A stretch of DNA of 6,660 nucleotides from Sphingomonas sp. CCH9-E2 (GCF_001557215.1 NZ_LSJM01000074.1:1-6660); one strand, 5' to 3'; shown: positions 1 through 5,739, counted from the first letter of the stretch. The notes: generated by a model from the letters alone, not told the origin. A program made the numbers and translations.

Positions 1-2
1 GG

Positions 3-503
3 ATCGGCGGCGGGGTGATCTGGGCGGCGGCGCTGCTTGCCGCGCTGCTGCCGGTCGAGCGGCTGGTCGCGCCCGATCTGGAGAGCGGGGTGCTCGATCA
101 GTTGGCGGTGCGCGGGTGGAATGACGCGAGCGTCGCGGCGGCGAAGATCGTCGGGCATTGGCTCGGCTTTGCCCCTGCGCTGCTGCTGGCGTGCGCGGTG
201 GCGAGCGGGTTGCTGGGCCTCTCGCTGGAACAGGCGCTGGCGGCGGGGCTGAGCCTGTTGATCGGCACGCCGGGACTGGCGGCACTGGGCGTCGCGACCG
301 CGGCGCTGACGGCAGGGCTGCGCGGCGCGGGCGCGGTGGCGGGGCTGGTGATGCTCCCCTTCGCCGTGCCGCTGCTGATCTTTGGCGCGGGCGCGATGGG
401 GAATGATCCGAGCGCGATCAAGCTGCTGGGGGCGGTGAGTTTGCTGCTGGTGGCGGGGTGCCCGTTCGTGGCGGGCGCGGCGATGCGGATGGGGCGGGGG
501 TAG
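3..503 (+). CDS. ccmB: Haem exporter permease CcmB (5' end outside window)
   Basis: This is the membrane subunit of the CcmAB(CD) ABC system that supports haem delivery for periplasmic cytochrome c maturation. The reading frame is open from base 3, so the gene begins upstream; 166 residues are visible against a usual length of about 220, meaning roughly the first 55 are missing. The first visible residues (IGGGVIWAAALLAALL, followed by a short polar stretch and LDQLA) match the CcmB region after the second membrane segment. The rest is almost entirely hydrophobic helices. The C-terminal part carries the family pattern SLLIGTPGLAALG, then LTAGLRGAG, then MLPFAVPLLIFGAGA. It ends at TAG 501-503. 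A GTG at 15 is an internal codon, not the start. No ccmC follows; the next gene is convergent, so any ccmC lies elsewhere. Identification is by recalled family pattern. Confidence 0.9.
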   Translation: MGGGVIWAAALLAALLPVERLVAPDLESGVLDQLAVRGWNDASVAAAKIVGHWLGFAPALLLACAVASGLLGLSLEQALAAGLSLLIGTPGLAALGVATAALTAGLRGAGAVAGLVMLPFAVPLLIFGAGAMGNDPSAIKLLGAVSLLLVAGCPFVAGAAMRMGRG

Positions 504-512
504 CACCACCCT

Positions 513-605
513 CCGTCATCCTGAACTTGTGTCAGGATCCACGGTTCCATAGGCGACTGAGCCGCGGGTGGCGGGGTGGAGGCTGAAACAAGTTCAGCAT
601 GACGG
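513..605. repeat. Paired-hairpin intergenic repeat, copy 1
   Basis: Two inverted arms (513-540 and 581-605) flank a spacer of about 40 bases. The left arm begins CCGTCATCCTGAACTTGTG and the right arm ends CAAGTTCAGCATGACGG, so the arms are near reverse complements of each other. Each arm is also a small hairpin: TCCTGA/TCAGGA (519-524 with 532-537) around a loop containing CTTGT, and GCTGAA/TTCAGC (582-587 with 593-598) around ACAAG. It fills the gap between the convergent ends of ccmB (503) and the methyltransferase gene (616). It could block read-through in both directions, but no T-run follows either arm, so a classical intrinsic terminator is not supported. The architecture resembles REP/REPIN-type elements. 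Confidence 0.8.
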
Positions 606-615
606 AAGAAAAATG

Positions 616-1485
616 CTACCGACTCCACCGCGCAAAGATCGCCGTCGGCAGCACCAGCCCCCGCGCCTCCTCGCGCACGCCGAGTTCGCCGCATTCGACC
701 TTGCCGCCCAGATCGGCGAAATGCTGGTTGAGCAATTCCCCGATCGCCAGCGCGGACATGCGGATCGCGTAGACCGTCAGGAACAGGAAGCGCGAGTCGG
801 CGTCCAATAGCTGGCGGCAATCGGCGATCAGGCCGGGGAGGTCGCGTTCGAGTTGCCACACTTCGCCGGTCGGTCCGCGGCCATATTTGGGTGGGTCGAG
901 CAGGATGCCGTCATAGCGGCGACCGCGACGCACCTCGCGCGCGACGAACTTGGCGGCGTCGTCGATGATCCAGCGCACCGGCTTGTCGGTCATCCCCGAC
1001 AGCGCGGCGTTGCCCTTGGCCGCCTCGACCGATTTCTTCGACGCATCGACATGGACGAGTTTGGCGCCCGTTGCCGCCATCGCCAGCGTGCCGACGCCGG
1101 TATAGCCGAACAGGTTCATGACCTCGGGCGCGTCTACCCCTGCGGTCTGTTCGCGCATCCAGCTCCACACCGGCGCCATGTCGGGGAAGAAGCCGAGATG
1201 GCGGAACGGGGTCGTCTGCGCGGTGAACTTCGCCTCGTTCCAGGCGAGCGGCCAGCCTTCGCGCGGGACGGGCTTCGTGAACACCCAGCGGCCGCCACCC
1301 TCGTCATCCGGGGCGGGCATGAATTCGCCATGCGCGTCCCAGTCGGGCGACGCGGGCGCCCACATCGCCTGTGGCTCGGGGCGGATGAAGCGGTAGTCGC
1401 CATAGCGTTCGAGCTTGCGGCCATGGCCGGAGTCGACGAGGCCGTAATCGGCCCAGGACTCGCCGGTGAGGGTGATGAGGTTCAT
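616..1485 (-). CDS. Class I SAM-dependent methyltransferase, RlmI-like (COG1092 type)
   Basis: A 289-residue enzyme predicted to transfer a methyl group from S-adenosylmethionine, probably to rRNA by family resemblance; the substrate is not shown by the sequence. The Rossmann fold is clear: motif I NLFGYTGVGTLAMAA (124-138), an acidic residue ending strand 2 at VDASKKSVEAA (D147), the DD pair at 175-176, and motif IV LLDPPKYGRG (196-204 region). The first ~100 residues hold WADYGLVDSGHGRKLERYG and FIRPEPQAMW, a conserved N-terminal segment, but no PUA domain is evident, unlike full-length RlmI. ATG 1485 is chosen because the conserved segment starts directly after it and AAAGG lies 4 bases upstream. 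The frame stays open to a GTG at 1527, but that extension runs into a repeat. It stands 144 bases after thrC and may be cotranscribed or have its own promoter. Confidence 0.82.
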   Translation of the reverse strand: MNLITLTGESWADYGLVDSGHGRKLERYGDYRFIRPEPQAMWAPASPDWDAHGEFMPAPDDEGGGRWVFTKPVPREGWPLAWNEAKFTAQTTPFRHLGFFPDMAPVWSWMREQTAGVDAPEVMNLFGYTGVGTLAMAATGAKLVHVDASKKSVEAAKGNAALSGMTDKPVRWIIDDAAKFVAREVRRGRRYDGILLDPPKYGRGPTGEVWQLERDLPGLIADCRQLLDADSRFLFLTVYAIRMSALAIGELLNQHFADLGGKVECGELGVREEARGLVLPTAIFARWSR

Positions 1486-1521
1486 GGGGCCTTTAGCGCC
1501 TGTCCGCCGCCAAAAATCAAC

Positions 1522-1628
1522 CGTCACCCCGGACTTGTTCCGGGGTTCACCGGGAGGCAGGCGCAGAGCAAGCGGCTCAAGCTTCGCGAGGGAGGCGGAG
1601 TGGACCCCGGCACAAGGCCGGGGTGACG
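1522..1628. repeat. Paired-hairpin intergenic repeat, copy 2
   Basis: Same design as the copy at 513-605 with a different stem sequence. The left hairpin is ACCCCGGA (1526-1533), loop CTTGT (1534-1538), TCCGGGGT (1539-1546). The right hairpin is ACCCCGGC (1604-1611), loop ACAAG (1612-1616), GCCGGGGT (1617-1624). Both stems are perfect 8-bp pairings. The outer ends are CGTC and GACG, and the two arms are near reverse complements across a spacer of about 57 bases. The right arm ends 1 base from the thrC stop codon (1630-1632), and the left arm lies 36 bases upstream of the methyltransferase ATG. It may stabilise the thrC mRNA 3' end or attenuate transcription into the methyltransferase gene; no U-run is present. 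Confidence 0.85.
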
Positions 1629-1629
1629 A

Positions 1630-3030
1630 CTAGGCTTTCGGCGTCCCGCGCTCCGCCACATAGCCGGTGATCGCCTCAAACGTCGCGGGGAGCACGTCGT
1701 AGCGTTCCTCGCGGTCGAACAGGTCGCCGACGCGGGGTGGCAGGGTCGGGCGGATGCCGGTGGCGCGCTCGACCGCGTCGTCGAACTTGGCCGGGTGGGC
1801 CGTCGCGAGGGTGACGATCGGCACGTGCGACGGGAGTGCGACCCGCTGCGCGGCGGCGAGGCCGATCGCGGTGTGGGGGTCGAGAATCTCGTCGGCGCGG
1901 GCATGCGCCCAAGCCATGGCGCGCGACATGTCGTCCGCCTCGATCCGGTCGCTGGCGAACAACGACGCCGCGCCCTGTTGCTGGGCGTTGGTCAGGCGCA
2001 TCGCCTTGCTCGATTCGAATCCGGCCATTTGCGCCGCGAGCGCGGGGCCGTCGCGTCCGGCCAGGTCGAACAACAGGCGTTCGAAGTTCGAGCTGACCTG
2101 AATGTCCATGCTCGGCGCGGCGGTCGGGGTGACGGTGCCGGCGGAATAGTCGCCGCTCGACAATGCGCGGTGGAGGATGTCGTTGACGTTGGTGGCGACG
2201 ATCAGCCTGGCGACCGGCAGCCCCATCCTGGCCGCGACATAGCCTGCAAACACGTCACCGAAATTGCCGGTGGGCACGCTGAACGCGACTTCGCGCGCCG
2301 GGGCGCCGAGGCGGACGGCGGCGTAGAAATAATAGACGACCTGCGCCATCAGCCGCGCCCAGTTGATCGAATTGACCGCGGTGACGTGGAAGCGGCCCGA
2401 GAAATCGGCGTCGTTGAACATCGCCTTCACCAGCGCCTGGGCGTCGTCGAAGCTGCCTTCGATCGCGATGTTGTGGACGTTGGGCGCGAGCACCGTGGTC
2501 ATCTGGCGGCGCTGAACGTCGCTCACCCGCCCCCGGGGGTGGAGCATGAAGATGTCGATCCCCGCACGCCCGGCCACCGCGTCGATCGCGGCCGAGCCGG
2601 TGTCGCCGCTGGTCGCGCCGACGATGGTGAGGTGGCGGTTGGTGCCGGTCAGAAACTTCTCGAACAACAGCCCGAGCAGCTGGAGCGCGACATCCTTGAA
2701 CGCCAGCGTCGGGCCGTGGAACAGTTCGAGCAGGAAGTGGCGGTGGTCGAGCTGAACCAGCGGGGTCACCGAGTCATGGCTGAACCGGCCATAAGCGCGG
2801 GTGCACAGGTCGCGCAGTTCATCTTCGGTCAGGCTGCCCGCGACGAACGGGGCCATGACGCGCACGGCGGTCTCGACATAGGAAAGGCCAGCGAGGTCCG
2901 CGATCTGGTCGGCGGTGAAGCGCGGCCATTCGACGGGAATGTAGAGGCCGCCGTCGCTCGCAAGACCAGCGAGGGTGACTTCACGGAAATCGAGTTCGGG
3001 CGCGGTGCCGCGCGTGCTCTGGTAGCGCAT
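1630..3030 (-). CDS. thrC: Threonine synthase
   Basis: PLP-dependent enzyme converting O-phospho-L-homoserine to L-threonine and phosphate, the last step of threonine synthesis, in the cytosol. The 466-residue length is typical of the long bacterial/fungal ThrC form. The N-terminal MRYQSTRGTAP..LDFREVTLAGLASDGGLYIP is the standard opening. The PLP lysine is K112 in HGPTLAFKDVALQ. SGDTGSAA (141-148) is the phosphate-cradle loop, followed by NSINWARLMAQ (220-230) and VPTGNFGDVFAGY (252-264), all family signatures. ATG 3030 is chosen because the conserved N-terminus begins there; a TTG at 3066 would add 12 non-conserved residues. No Shine-Dalgarno is visible, and a GC hairpin sits directly before the ATG. 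The gene lies 42 bases after SURF1 in the same direction, so it is probably at least partly cotranscribed with the oxidase operon though metabolically unrelated. Confidence 0.96.
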   Translation of the reverse strand: MRYQSTRGTAPELDFREVTLAGLASDGGLYIPVEWPRFTADQIADLAGLSYVETAVRVMAPFVAGSLTEDELRDLCTRAYGRFSHDSVTPLVQLDHRHFLLELFHGPTLAFKDVALQLLGLLFEKFLTGTNRHLTIVGATSGDTGSAAIDAVAGRAGIDIFMLHPRGRVSDVQRRQMTTVLAPNVHNIAIEGSFDDAQALVKAMFNDADFSGRFHVTAVNSINWARLMAQVVYYFYAAVRLGAPAREVAFSVPTGNFGDVFAGYVAARMGLPVARLIVATNVNDILHRALSSGDYSAGTVTPTAAPSMDIQVSSNFERLLFDLAGRDGPALAAQMAGFESSKAMRLTNAQQQGAASLFASDRIEADDMSRAMAWAHARADEILDPHTAIGLAAAQRVALPSHVPIVTLATAHPAKFDDAVERATGIRPTLPPRVGDLFDREERYDVLPATFEAITGYVAERGTPKA

Positions 3031-3033
3031 GGG

Positions 3034-3051
3034 GCGGGGACTAGCCCCCGC
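3034..3051 (-). promoter_or_regulatory. GC hairpin abutting the thrC start codon
   Basis: In the thrC mRNA sense the sequence GCGGGGGCTAGTCCCCGC forms a stem of six G-C pairs (3046-3051 with 3034-3039) closed by one G-U pair, with the four-base loop CUAG. It ends 3 bases before the thrC ATG at 3030, in the position where a Shine-Dalgarno would normally lie. No AGGAGG-like sequence is present in the 42-base SURF1-thrC gap. It could lower thrC translation, act as an intercistronic RNA processing or stability barrier, or simply reflect high GC content. There is no U-run, so it is not an intrinsic terminator. Confidence 0.5.
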
Positions 3052-3072
3052 ATCGGCACGCGGCAAGAAAGA

Positions 3073-3717
3073 CTAGCTTTGTGGGGGCGCGGGTGGCGAT
3101 GCGGCCCGACGGGCGCGTAGGCGCAGCGCGAGCAGGTAGATCACCACAGCAATCCCCGCGAACAGGAACCACTGCACCGCATAGGCGAGGTGGTTGTTCG
3201 GCACGCTCGATGGGTCGGGCGGGGCGCTGGCGGACAGGCCCGGGGCGGGAGCGTCGGCGACGAGCATCAGGTTGCGGGGCGGGCGCTTGGTGAACAGCGA
3301 TGCCAGCAGCGGCGTCGTATCGGGGGCGTGGGTAATGATGCCGGTGACCGGGCCGCCCTTCCATGCCGGCTTCACGCCGGGCGCGCTGCTGACGCCCAGG
3401 TCGACCTTGACGCTCATCCCCTCGGCCCCGGTGCGACAGTCGGCAAGGTGGCGCCAGCCGCTCTTGCCGCTGGCGTCGCGACCGGCCTGTTCGCTCCAGC
3501 CGGCGACTTCGAGGCACATCAGCCCGGCGCGGCGGAACAGATGTTCGTCCCCGACCGGCGGGCTGGGGAAGGTCATGGCGGGCAGGTCGCGGTTGGCGGA
3601 CAGGCGGGCGAGCTGCACCGCCTTTTCCCCGCGCCGGTCAAGCTGCCAGATGCCAAGGCCGATCATCGCCGCGACGGCGAGGCCGACCAGGATGGTAGGA
3701 AACAGCGGGAGCTTCAT
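3073..3717 (-). CDS. SURF1 family cytochrome oxidase assembly protein
   Basis: Inner-membrane assembly factor that helps place haem A into subunit I of aa3-type cytochrome c oxidase. It has 214 residues, slightly shorter than the usual 230-250. TM1 spans about residues 7-25 and runs into GIWQLDRRGEK (22-32), the conserved SURF1 N-terminal motif. TM2 at about 182-200 follows NNHLAYAVQWFLF (174-186), the conserved C-terminal motif. Between them is a periplasmic domain that is poorly conserved here; the usual LVNRGWVP-like strand is replaced by SVKVDLGVSSAPG. It has cysteines C68 and C94 in that domain. The start ATG at 3717 overlaps the DUF983 stop as ATGA, implying translational coupling. The end motifs make the family call secure even though the middle is divergent. 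Confidence 0.93.
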   Translation of the reverse strand: MKLPLFPTILVGLAVAAMIGLGIWQLDRRGEKAVQLARLSANRDLPAMTFPSPPVGDEHLFRRAGLMCLEVAGWSEQAGRDASGKSGWRHLADCRTGAEGMSVKVDLGVSSAPGVKPAWKGGPVTGIITHAPDTTPLLASLFTKRPPRNLMLVADAPAPGLSASAPPDPSSVPNNHLAYAVQWFLFAGIAVVIYLLALRLRARRAASPPAPPQS

Positions 3718-4088
3718 GCGTCGCGGTCTTTCAGCCGCCCTTCACGCGCGGCGTTGCGATATTCGAGCGCGAGCAGCGCGCCCTTGGCCCAGCGCAGGCT
3801 GAACACGACCAGCGCCACCGTCACTGGCGGCCAGATCAGCAAATGCAGCCACAAGGGCGGCTCGGCGGCGAGTTCCAGCCACACCGACAGGGCGACGATG
3901 ATCGTGCCGATGATCAGGGTGAGGAACGCCGCCGGGCCATCGCCGACGTTGAACGCGGCATAATCCAGCCCGCATTTCGGGCAGCGGTCGGCAAACTTGA
4001 TCCAGCCCGCAAACAGAGAGGGCGCGCCGCATTGCGGACACGCCCCCTTGAATGCCGACTCCGTGACCGGAGGTGCGCTGTGGTCCAT
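3714..4088 (-). CDS. DUF983 family zinc-ribbon membrane protein
   Basis: A 124-residue protein of the DUF983 family, which is often found inside alphaproteobacterial cox operons. Its molecular function is not established; a role in oxidase assembly is inferred from position. The N-terminal part has two CxxC pairs, CPQC (17-20) and CPKC (36-39), which look like a small zinc ribbon on the cytoplasmic side. The next segment, FNVGDGPAAFLTLIIGTII, matches the family core. Two membrane helices follow (about 54-73 and 79-98), ending in a positively charged tail. ATG 4088 is chosen because it overlaps the coxC stop (TGATG) and the family core begins soon after it. The frame extends upstream to 4151, but that region is antisense-frame coxC coding sequence. 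The stop overlaps the SURF1 start by 4 bases. Confidence 0.88.
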   Translation of the reverse strand: MDHSAPPVTESAFKGACPQCGAPSLFAGWIKFADRCPKCGLDYAAFNVGDGPAAFLTLIIGTIIVALSVWLELAAEPPLWLHLLIWPPVTVALVVFSLRWAKGALLALEYRNAAREGRLKDRDA

Positions 4089-4993
4089 CAGCCGTGGACC
4101 GGCGCGCCCCAGCCGCCCCACACATAGACGGTGACGAAGAGGAACAGCCACACCACGTCGACGAAATGCCAGTACCAGGCGGCGGCTTCGAAGCCGAAAT
4201 GCTGGCGCGGCGTGAAGTCGCCCTGATAGGTGCGCAGCAGGCAGACCATCAGGAAGATGGTGCCGACGATCACGTGGAAGCCGTGGAACCCGGTCGCCAT
4301 GTAGAAGGCCGAGGAATAGTTGGTCTTGCCGAACACGAACGGCGCATGCGCATATTCATAGGCCTGCACGCCCGAGAAGATCAGGCCGAGGATGATCGTC
4401 AGCCACAGGCCCTTCTTGACCACGTCATTCTCACCCACGCCGATCGCACCCCACAGGCCACGCAGGGCACCGCCACGCTGGTTGTGGATCAGGCCGTGAT
4501 GGGCCCAGGTGATGGTGGTGCCCGAGAGCAGCAGGATGAAGGTGTTGAGCAGCGGCAGCTGGAACGCGTCGAGCACTTCCATGCCCTTGGGCGGGAACTG
4601 CGCGGCGATGCCCTGCGCCACTTCGACCACGCTGGCATGTTCGCCGCTGACCGCGATCGCGGCAGGGAACAGCGCATAGCTGAACCATGCCCAGAACCAG
4701 CCGACGAAGAACATCACTTCCGACGCGATGAACAGGATCATGCCATAGCGCAGGTGCAGCTGGACGACCGGAGTGTGGTCGCCGGCATTGGCTTCCTTGA
4801 TCACGTCGACCCACCACGACGCCATGCAGAACAGCACGGCGGCCAGGCCCGACAGCATCACCCAAAGGCCCGACGGATGCTCCTTCATGTACATGAGGCC
4901 GCCGGCCGCCAGCCACAGAGCGGCGAGCGAGCTGAGCATCGGCCACGGGCTGGGCGGGAGAATGTGATAGTCGTGGTTCTTGGCGCCTGCCAT
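4088..4993 (-). CDS. coxC: Cytochrome c oxidase subunit III
   Basis: Subunit III (also called CtaE) of an aa3-type haem-copper oxidase: an integral membrane core subunit that stabilises the catalytic subunit and supports proton uptake. It has 301 residues and seven predicted helices. Signatures are LRYGMILFIASEVMFFVGWFW (81-101), with E92 the conserved membrane glutamate, PPKGMEVLDAFQLPLLNT (134-151), the TWAHHGL helix end (162-168), GVQAYEY (208-214), GFHGFHVIVGT (235-245) and WYWHFVDVVWLFLF (273-286). The loop after HHGL (about 171-192) seems roughly 15-20 residues longer than in mitochondrial subunit III. ATG 4993 is supported by AGGGA 6 bases upstream and by the usual MAGAKNHDYHILPPSPWP opening. 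Lying between ctaG and DUF983 places it in the classic alphaproteobacterial oxidase operon. Confidence 0.97.
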   Translation of the reverse strand: MAGAKNHDYHILPPSPWPMLSSLAALWLAAGGLMYMKEHPSGLWVMLSGLAAVLFCMASWWVDVIKEANAGDHTPVVQLHLRYGMILFIASEVMFFVGWFWAWFSYALFPAAIAVSGEHASVVEVAQGIAAQFPPKGMEVLDAFQLPLLNTFILLLSGTTITWAHHGLIHNQRGGALRGLWGAIGVGENDVVKKGLWLTIILGLIFSGVQAYEYAHAPFVFGKTNYSSAFYMATGFHGFHVIVGTIFLMVCLLRTYQGDFTPRQHFGFEAAAWYWHFVDVVWLFLFVTVYVWGGWGAPVHG

Positions 4994-4999
4994 CGTCCG

Positions 5000-5004
5000 T
5001 CCCT
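5000..5004 (-). promoter_or_regulatory. Ribosome binding site of coxC
   Basis: In the mRNA sense this reads AGGGA, 6 bases before the coxC ATG at 4993. It is the clearest Shine-Dalgarno in the operon and fixes the coxC start. It fits with coxC being the only structural subunit here and therefore needing higher translation than the assembly factors, whose starts have weak or overlapping signals. Confidence 0.6.
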
Positions 5005-5033
5005 GTTCGTTTCTGGCGTTGTTGGTTGATCCC

Positions 5034-5585
5034 CTAGCCTTTGGGCTTGGCGGAATCCACTGGGTAAAATGTGTAGGAGAGCGTGATCTTTTGAATATCC
5101 TTCGTATCCGGATCGGTCAGGATCTTCGGATCGACGAAATAGATCACCGGCATGCGCACCGTCTCACCGGGCTTGAGCGTCTGTTCGGTGAAGCAGAAAC
5201 ACTGGATCTTGCTGAAATACTTGCCCGCCGCTTCGGGCGTGACATTGTAGGTCGCGGTGCCGGTGATCGGCACGGTGCCGGCGTTGGTCGCAGTGTAGAA
5301 GGCCATGTCGCGCGCGCCGATGGCGATGGTGTCCGACCGCACTTCCGGCTTGAACTGCCAGCTGAGCGCCGGGCTGACGTTGGAATCGAATGCAACGGTG
5401 ATCTTGCCGTCGACCGCGCCGGGCGCGGCACCGGCGCGCATCGTAGTGCCGCCAAAGCCGGTAACCTGACAGAAGAGGCGATAGAGCGGCACGCTGGCAA
5501 AGGCGAGGCCGGTCATGGCCAGCACGCCGAGCACCGCCAGCATTGCGGTGCGCAGCTTGGGGTCCTGGGGAAGTGCTGCGATCAT
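5034..5585 (-). CDS. ctaG: Cytochrome c oxidase assembly protein CtaG (Cox11 family)
   Basis: Copper chaperone that delivers Cu(I) to the CuB site of subunit I, anchored in the inner membrane with its domain in the periplasm. It has 183 residues, typical of bacterial Cox11. A single membrane segment covers about residues 12-31. It is followed by VPLYRLFCQVTGFGGTT (32-48), where C39 is a conserved copper-related cysteine. The periplasmic beta domain contains KIQCFCFTEQTL (126-137) with the CFCF copper motif (C129, C131), and then MPVIYFVDP (145-153). It begins at ATG 5585, 7 bases after the stop of the CoxF-like gene, with no strong Shine-Dalgarno, so coupled translation is likely. A 40-base gap separates it from coxC. 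All expected copper ligands are present. Confidence 0.97.
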   Translation of the reverse strand: MIAALPQDPKLRTAMLAVLGVLAMTGLAFASVPLYRLFCQVTGFGGTTMRAGAAPGAVDGKITVAFDSNVSPALSWQFKPEVRSDTIAIGARDMAFYTATNAGTVPITGTATYNVTPEAAGKYFSKIQCFCFTEQTLKPGETVRMPVIYFVDPKILTDPDTKDIQKITLSYTFYPVDSAKPKG

Positions 5586-5592
5586 CGGAGTC

Positions 5593-5739
5593 TCACTGCG
5601 CGCGAAGCGGCATGCCCATCTGGATCTTCACGATGCTGATCGCGAAGACCAGGATGACGAAGGCAAACAGCAGCACCGCCAGCACGCGCGCGCGCGACTT
5701 CTGGCGGGCGCGGATCAGGTCTTCTTCGTCGGGGGTCAT
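5593..5739 (-). CDS. Small CoxF-like single-pass membrane protein
   Basis: A 48-residue protein, easy to miss because of its size. It starts [20 protein letters not shown] and ends [13 protein letters not shown]. The N-terminal part is acidic then strongly basic (R10-R18), followed by one membrane helix at about 19-37 ([17 protein letters not shown]), predicting a cytoplasmic N-terminus and a short periplasmic tail. The position between ctaB and ctaG and the basic-helix-IVK layout match the small CoxF-type proteins of alphaproteobacterial cox operons; the role in oxidase biogenesis is inferred. The coding evidence is contextual: ATG 5739 overlaps the ctaB TGA in an ATGA, and the TGA at 5593-5595 is 7 bases before the ctaG ATG, so the ORF exactly fills the gap. 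Codons 14-19 include a (CG)6 run. Confidence 0.85.
   Translation of the reverse strand: MTPDEEDLIRARQKSRARVLAVLLFAFVILVFAISIVKIQMGMPLRAQ

Noticed and set aside
513..605. Classical Rho-independent bidirectional terminator
   Set aside because: Hairpins are present but no T-run follows them on either strand, so only a general barrier role is possible.
98..859. A 253-codon open frame on the - strand
   Set aside because: It overlaps the ccmB coding region, the repeat and the methyltransferase 3' end; the translation is Pro/Ala/Arg-rich without any motif.
1486..1527. Upstream GTG start extending the methyltransferase by 14 residues
   Set aside because: The start codon would lie inside the repeat hairpin, and the added residues precede a conserved N-terminus that begins at ATG 1485.
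853..1626. A 257-codon open frame on the + strand
   Set aside because: Antisense to the methyltransferase gene and running into the repeat; no recognisable domain.
513..1628. CRISPR array or insertion sequence ends
   Set aside because: There are only two elements, each internally inverted, with no regular spacers and no transposase gene between them; the intervening methyltransferase gene is an ordinary intact gene.
1795..3120. A 441-codon open frame on the + strand
   Set aside because: It lies wholly antisense to thrC, which has full family motifs; the protein is rich in Arg, Gly, Asp and His with no domain, as expected for a shadow frame in high-GC DNA.
4089..4151. Longer N-terminus for the DUF983 protein
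   Set aside because: The extra 21 residues are encoded in another frame of the end of coxC; the ATG at 4088 overlapping the coxC stop is the better start.
4073..5029. A 318-codon open frame on the + strand
   Set aside because: Antisense to coxC; His/Asp/Gln-rich low-complexity translation typical of the complement of a membrane-protein gene.
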